Shown one piece after another: positions 60,903 through 64,000 of a stretch of 64,000 nucleotides of DNA. Made by a program: the position numbers and the translations under genes. The notes under the pieces were generated by a model that was not told where the DNA came from, ran no database searches, and saw only the letters and a list, made by a program, of their open reading frames with translations. This DNA is from Pseudoflavitalea sp. G-6-1-2 (GTDB lineage Bacteria > Bacteroidota > Bacteroidia > Chitinophagales > Chitinophagaceae): positions 1,302,001-1,366,000 of the forward strand of contig NZ_JABBGB010000001.1 of NCBI RefSeq assembly GCF_012927185.1, written 5' to 3'. How positions within the stretch are numbered: position 1 is the stretch's first letter; every line of letters starts with the position of its first letter.

Positions 60903-61736
60903 ATGCTGAAATCCGCTGTCATCGCATGTTTCATATTGATCGGTCAGCTCGCTGCCAGCGCGCAGACTGTGGGTGTTCATCAGCTGAGCGATACCAGTTT
61001 TAAGATACAGCTGATTCTGAAGGGCGATTACACCGACTTCAATGTTGATAATCTCGGCAACCTTTATGTAGTAAATCAAACGGGTCAGCTGAAGAAGCTG
61101 GGCCCAAACGGAGATTCACTTGCGGTGTTCAATAATGTGCGTCAGTACGGGAAGATCCATTTCATCGACGTGAGCAATCCACTGAAAGTATTGCTGCACT
61201 TCAAAGATTTTGGAACCGTAGTAGTGCTCGATCGTTTTCTCAATGCGCGCAACAGCATCGACCTGAGAAGGCAACAACTTTTTCAGGTAAAATCAATCGG
61301 ACAATCATACGACAACAACATTTGGGTGTACGATGAACTTGAAAGCAAACTGAAACGCATCGGGGAAGATGGAAGAACCATCGATCAGTCCGCTGATTTC
61401 AGACAGCTCTTCGATTCAACGCCATCGCCCTCTTTCATTGTTGATCAGAATAAACTGGTGTATCTCTACGATCCCACGAAAGGCGCCTACCTGTTCGATT
61501 ATTACGGCACTTTCAAGAACCGTATCCGTTTTCTCGGCTGGACAGATTTTATGGTGATCGGCAATACCATTCTTGGAAGGGATGAAAACATCCTGTACAA
61601 ATATGAACCCGGTTCGCTGAACCTGCAGGAATACCGCATTCCGCCTGAAATGCAGCACGCCAGAAAGATCAAGATCACCCCCGCCAATATCTACCTGCTG
61701 CGCGATGGTCAGCTCGAAGTGTATTCCTATCGCTGA
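60903..61736 (+). CDS. Secreted beta-propeller-like protein
   Basis: 277 residues from ATG 60903 (open to 60864). Signal peptide (about 1-19, cut before Q-T-V-G-V). Repeated beta units such as N-V-D-N-L-G-N-L-Y-V-V-N-Q-T-G-Q-L-K-K-L and K-L-V-Y-L-Y-D-P-T-K-G-A-Y-L-F suggest a propeller. Family not recognised; it may bind a ligand or partner in the periplasm. Cotranscribed with lpxH (4-nt gap). Confidence 0.7.
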   Translation: MLKSAVIACFILIGQLAASAQTVGVHQLSDTSFKIQLILKGDYTDFNVDNLGNLYVVNQTGQLKKLGPNGDSLAVFNNVRQYGKIHFIDVSNPLKVLLHFKDFGTVVVLDRFLNARNSIDLRRQQLFQVKSIGQSYDNNIWVYDELESKLKRIGEDGRTIDQSADFRQLFDSTPSPSFIVDQNKLVYLYDPTKGAYLFDYYGTFKNRIRFLGWTDFMVIGNTILGRDENILYKYEPGSLNLQEYRIPPEMQHARKIKITPANIYLLRDGQLEVYSYR

Positions 61737-61754
61737 TCACTTTACTGAATACGT

Positions 61755-61762
61755 TAACTTTG
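61755..61762 (+). promoter_or_regulatory. Candidate -7 box for mscS
   Basis: TAACTTTG matches TAnnTTTG, 25 nt before the mscS ATG. No clear -33 box. Confidence 0.4.
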
Positions 61763-61786
61763 TAAGGATCAATAACTACGCGGCGC

Positions 61787-62881
61787 ATGAATAAATTTCT
61801 GGATTATGTTATTCTCGACAATACGATAAGAAGCTATTGCATGGTAGCAGGCACCATCCTGCTGGTAGTTTTTCTGAAGAGAATTTTATCGAGATATATT
61901 GCAGGGTTACTGTTCAAAGTAGTGCGCAAGATTGCGAGAGGCATCGATAAAACCTCTTTCGTAAATCTGGTAGTATCGCCACTGGAAACTTTTCTGCTGC
62001 TGGTAGTGAGCATCATCTCGCTCGACAAACTCAACTTCCCCGCGGTACTTAATTTCAAGGTCTATAAAATTACCTTACATAGCCTCATCGATGGTATTGC
62101 AGTAATTGTAGTGATCATAACATTCATCTGGCTGTTGCTGCGCATCATCGATTTCATTGCGTTGATATTGCATCAGAAAGCAGAGCGTGAGCACGATCAG
62201 CAGGATAATCAACTGGTAGTGTTCTTCAAAGATTTCTTCAAAGTGATACTGGTGATAATGGGCATTCTGATGGTGCTGAAATTTGCGTTCAGTTATCCCA
62301 TCACAAACCTCATCACTGCACTGAGTATCGGCGGTGCGGCTATCGCACTTTCAACGCGTGAGAGTCTGGAGAACCTGATTGCCAGTTTCATCATTTTCAT
62401 CGATAAACCTTTCATGGTAGGAGATATCGTGAAAGTGCAAACCATCACCGGCACCGTTGAAAAAATAGGACTGCGCAGTACGCGCATACGTACCGATCAG
62501 AAAACATATGTTACCATGCCTAACAAGCAGATGGTGGACAGCATCATGGATAACTTATCGCTGCGTACACAACGAAAGGGTAATGTGCAGCTTGAGTTGT
62601 CTTCAGATACATCCCGCGAAACCCTCCACCAGCTTGTATTAGCGATCGAAAATATTTTGCAGGCTAGAAAAGTTCAGGTAGAAAGCTCTGCTGTGTTTCT
62701 CTCAGATATCATAAAAAACTCATTCATAATACAGGTTGAATTTTTCACGGCTCCTGTGCCTGTGGCGGATTTCAATGCTATCCGTCAGGATATTTACTTC
62801 TCCATCATCGATCTGCTCGATGAAATGAATATCAGACTTGCAGCCAAAGAGTATGAGATAGTTGTAACAAAAGAGGCGTAA
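61787..62881 (+). CDS. MscS family mechanosensitive channel
   Basis: 364 residues. Pressure-relief channel in the inner membrane. Four to five hydrophobic helices (about 12-28, 55-80, 95-120, 145-165) are followed by the pore helix with alternating small residues S-I-G-G-A-A-I-A-L-S and the MscS signature F-I-I-F-I-D-K-P-F-M-V-G-D-I-V-K (about 205-220). The cytosolic beta domain and C-terminal domain follow. Longer N-terminus than E. coli MscS. A TAACTTTG box before it suggests its own promoter. Confidence 0.95.
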   Translation: MNKFLDYVILDNTIRSYCMVAGTILLVVFLKRILSRYIAGLLFKVVRKIARGIDKTSFVNLVVSPLETFLLLVVSIISLDKLNFPAVLNFKVYKITLHSLIDGIAVIVVIITFIWLLLRIIDFIALILHQKAEREHDQQDNQLVVFFKDFFKVILVIMGILMVLKFAFSYPITNLITALSIGGAAIALSTRESLENLIASFIIFIDKPFMVGDIVKVQTITGTVEKIGLRSTRIRTDQKTYVTMPNKQMVDSIMDNLSLRTQRKGNVQLELSSDTSRETLHQLVLAIENILQARKVQVESSAVFLSDIIKNSFIIQVEFFTAPVPVADFNAIRQDIYFSIIDLLDEMNIRLAAKEYEIVVTKEA

Positions 62882-62943
62882 TAATTTTTTAACGCATAGG
62901 GGTAAGAACAAATCACGTTGTCATATTTCCAAATACTGATAAC

Positions 62944-64000
62944 ATGAAGGTTCGTAATTACACAACCGGCATTCCAGGACGGAAGGTCGTGGTGGCTGCT
63001 CTGTGCTTACTGGTAACGGGTAGTGTACAGGCACAACAGGAAAACAATACCAAAAACAATAACAAAGGTGGCAGTGGTGGTGCACACATCGGATTTATAT
63101 ACCCGGTGAGTACTCACGGTAACCAGGCGGGTAAATCCACCAACAGTTTTTCTTTCCATGTATTGGGAGGACTGAGCCTCAATGAAACCGGATTCACTTT
63201 GTCCGGTCTCGGAAGCGTAATTAAAGGCAATGCAAGCGGCGCGCAGTTCGCAGGATTGCTGAATAACGTACAGGGACAAGCGTCGGGAGCGCAACTGGCG
63301 GGACTTTACAATTATGCGAAATATAATTCCGGTGCACAGCTCGCTGGTTTGTTCAATTCTACCCAAAAATCAAGTGGCACTCAAATAGCAGGATTCGGCA
63401 ATTTTTCTAAAGGTGATTCGGCCAACGCTGGCGATCTGCAATTATCCGGCTTTCTCAATCTTCATCAGAATGTAACGGCACAGATTGGAGGGTTCGCCAA
63501 TAAAGCAACCAACGCAGAATTTCAGATGGCAGGTTTTCTCAACAAAGGCAAAGATGTGAATGTGCAGGTAGCAGGCTTTCTGAACATCGCAAAAAAAGTA
63601 AAAGGAGTGCAGGTGGGCTTTATCAATATTGCCGACAGCAATGCCAATCCTGTAGGTATCATCAATATTGTGAAAGGTGGCGAAATGGGCATCAGAGTGA
63701 GTGTGGATGAGCTGGGTACACCTATGCTTTCATTCACATCAGGCGGTAAGAATTTGTATGGAGCACTTGGTGTTGGGTTCAATTCCAAAACAAAGAATAC
63801 CATGTACGCGCTGGAGGGAGTGATAGGCATGCATTTCGACGTGTCTGAGTTTTTCAGACTGCATGGCGAAGTGGTTACTACAGTGCTGGATGATTTCAAG
63901 AAAGGAGACTTTCACCGGAATTCGATCAGGTTTTTCCCTGCATTCAGAATCGGCAATCAGCTGGAAGTGTTCGCAGGGCCGTCGATCAATTTCGTGAGTT
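62944..64000 (+). CDS. Partial secreted protein with short G-A-Q-x-A-G-x-x-N repeats
   Basis: The frame starts at ATG 62944 and runs off the right edge (352 codons seen). Signal peptide (hydrophobic about 16-31, cleavage after Q-A near Q-Q-E-N). A basic low-complexity N-T-K-N-N-N-K-G-G-S-G-G stretch comes next. From about residue 98 to 230 the unit G-A-Q-[LF]-A-G-[LF]-x-N recurs every 16 to 24 residues (S-G-A-Q-F-A-G-L-L-N, S-G-A-Q-L-A-G-L-Y-N, S-G-A-Q-L-A-G-L-F-N, S-G-T-Q-I-A-G-F-G-N, and so on). The last part looks like barrel strands ending in F-A-G-P-S-I-N-F. Function unknown; probably envelope or surface. Confidence 0.75.
   Translation, partial: MKVRNYTTGIPGRKVVVAALCLLVTGSVQAQQENNTKNNNKGGSGGAHIGFIYPVSTHGNQAGKSTNSFSFHVLGGLSLNETGFTLSGLGSVIKGNASGAQFAGLLNNVQGQASGAQLAGLYNYAKYNSGAQLAGLFNSTQKSSGTQIAGFGNFSKGDSANAGDLQLSGFLNLHQNVTAQIGGFANKATNAEFQMAGFLNKGKDVNVQVAGFLNIAKKVKGVQVGFINIADSNANPVGIINIVKGGEMGIRVSVDELGTPMLSFTSGGKNLYGALGVGFNSKTKNTMYALEGVIGMHFDVSEFFRLHGEVVTTVLDDFKKGDFHRNSIRFFPAFRIGNQLEVFAGPSINFVS

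Noticed and set aside
1-64000. tRNA, rRNA, insertion sequences, prophage
   Set aside because: No cloverleaf, rRNA stretch, transposase or integrase was recognised by eye. A covariance-model search would settle tRNAs and small RNAs.

Overview
The window reads as chromosomal DNA of a Bacteroidota bacterium, most likely of the Chitinophagaceae or a close relative. The evidence is a SusC/SusD outer-membrane pair, the mutY-ssb-gldE-gldD cluster with gliding/secretion genes, promoter -7 boxes of the Bacteroidota form TAnnTTTG, start codons without clear Shine-Dalgarno sequences, many lipoproteins, and a 31-residue AURKAIP1/COX24-type protein typical of the phylum. Base composition is near-even in most genes and clearly AT-richer between about 42.1 and 44.7 kb. 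I saw no rRNA, tRNA, CRISPR array or insertion sequence. The first and last genes are cut by the window edges.

Layout. 0-4.3 kb: minus-strand genes (partial lipoprotein, serC, a zinc phospholipase C / S1-P1-like secreted enzyme, DUF502 membrane protein). 4.5-11.4 kb: a TetR regulator that overlaps and leads a TolC / membrane-fusion / RND efflux operon. 11.6-12.4 kb: an AIM24-family protein. 12.5-19.8 kb, minus strand: ricT (with a long Gln-rich tail), holB, a glutathione peroxidase, a beta-helix lipoprotein, comF and radA. 20.4-26.3 kb: a membrane zinc peptidase, then susC and susD with no sugar-degrading enzyme beside them. 26.6-29.6 kb, minus strand: RNase E/G, the 31-residue COX24-like protein, a TPR protein and HU. 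29.9-37.2 kb, plus strand: mutY, ssb, gldE, gldD, DUF3109, lutB, and a DUF7033/polysaccharide-deacetylase-like protein. 37.2-41.9 kb, minus strand: EamA transporter, purH, comEC.

42.0-46.4 kb is the least ordinary part. A G/C-poor intergenic stretch holds inverted repeats and a phased ACGG/CCGT cluster. It is followed by an unrecognised 170-residue soluble protein, two paralogous seven-helix membrane proteins, an 85-nt G-free Rho-site-like tract, and then a histidine kinase with almost no extracytoplasmic part and its NarL-type response regulator. I propose, as inference, that the membrane pair supplies the sensing that the kinase lacks.

46.4-64 kb: carB (without the C-terminal regulatory domain), a small membrane protein, an M23 peptidase and a BCP peroxiredoxin. 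Next comes a four-gene envelope operon (CX4CH cytochrome-like lipoprotein, OB-fold protein, YceI, DUF5777 barrel), then birA. The rightmost run is rsfS, ftsH, a LutC-like protein, a gamma-glutamylcyclotransferase gene broken by an in-frame TGA, lpxH, a secreted propeller-like protein, mscS and a partial repeat protein.
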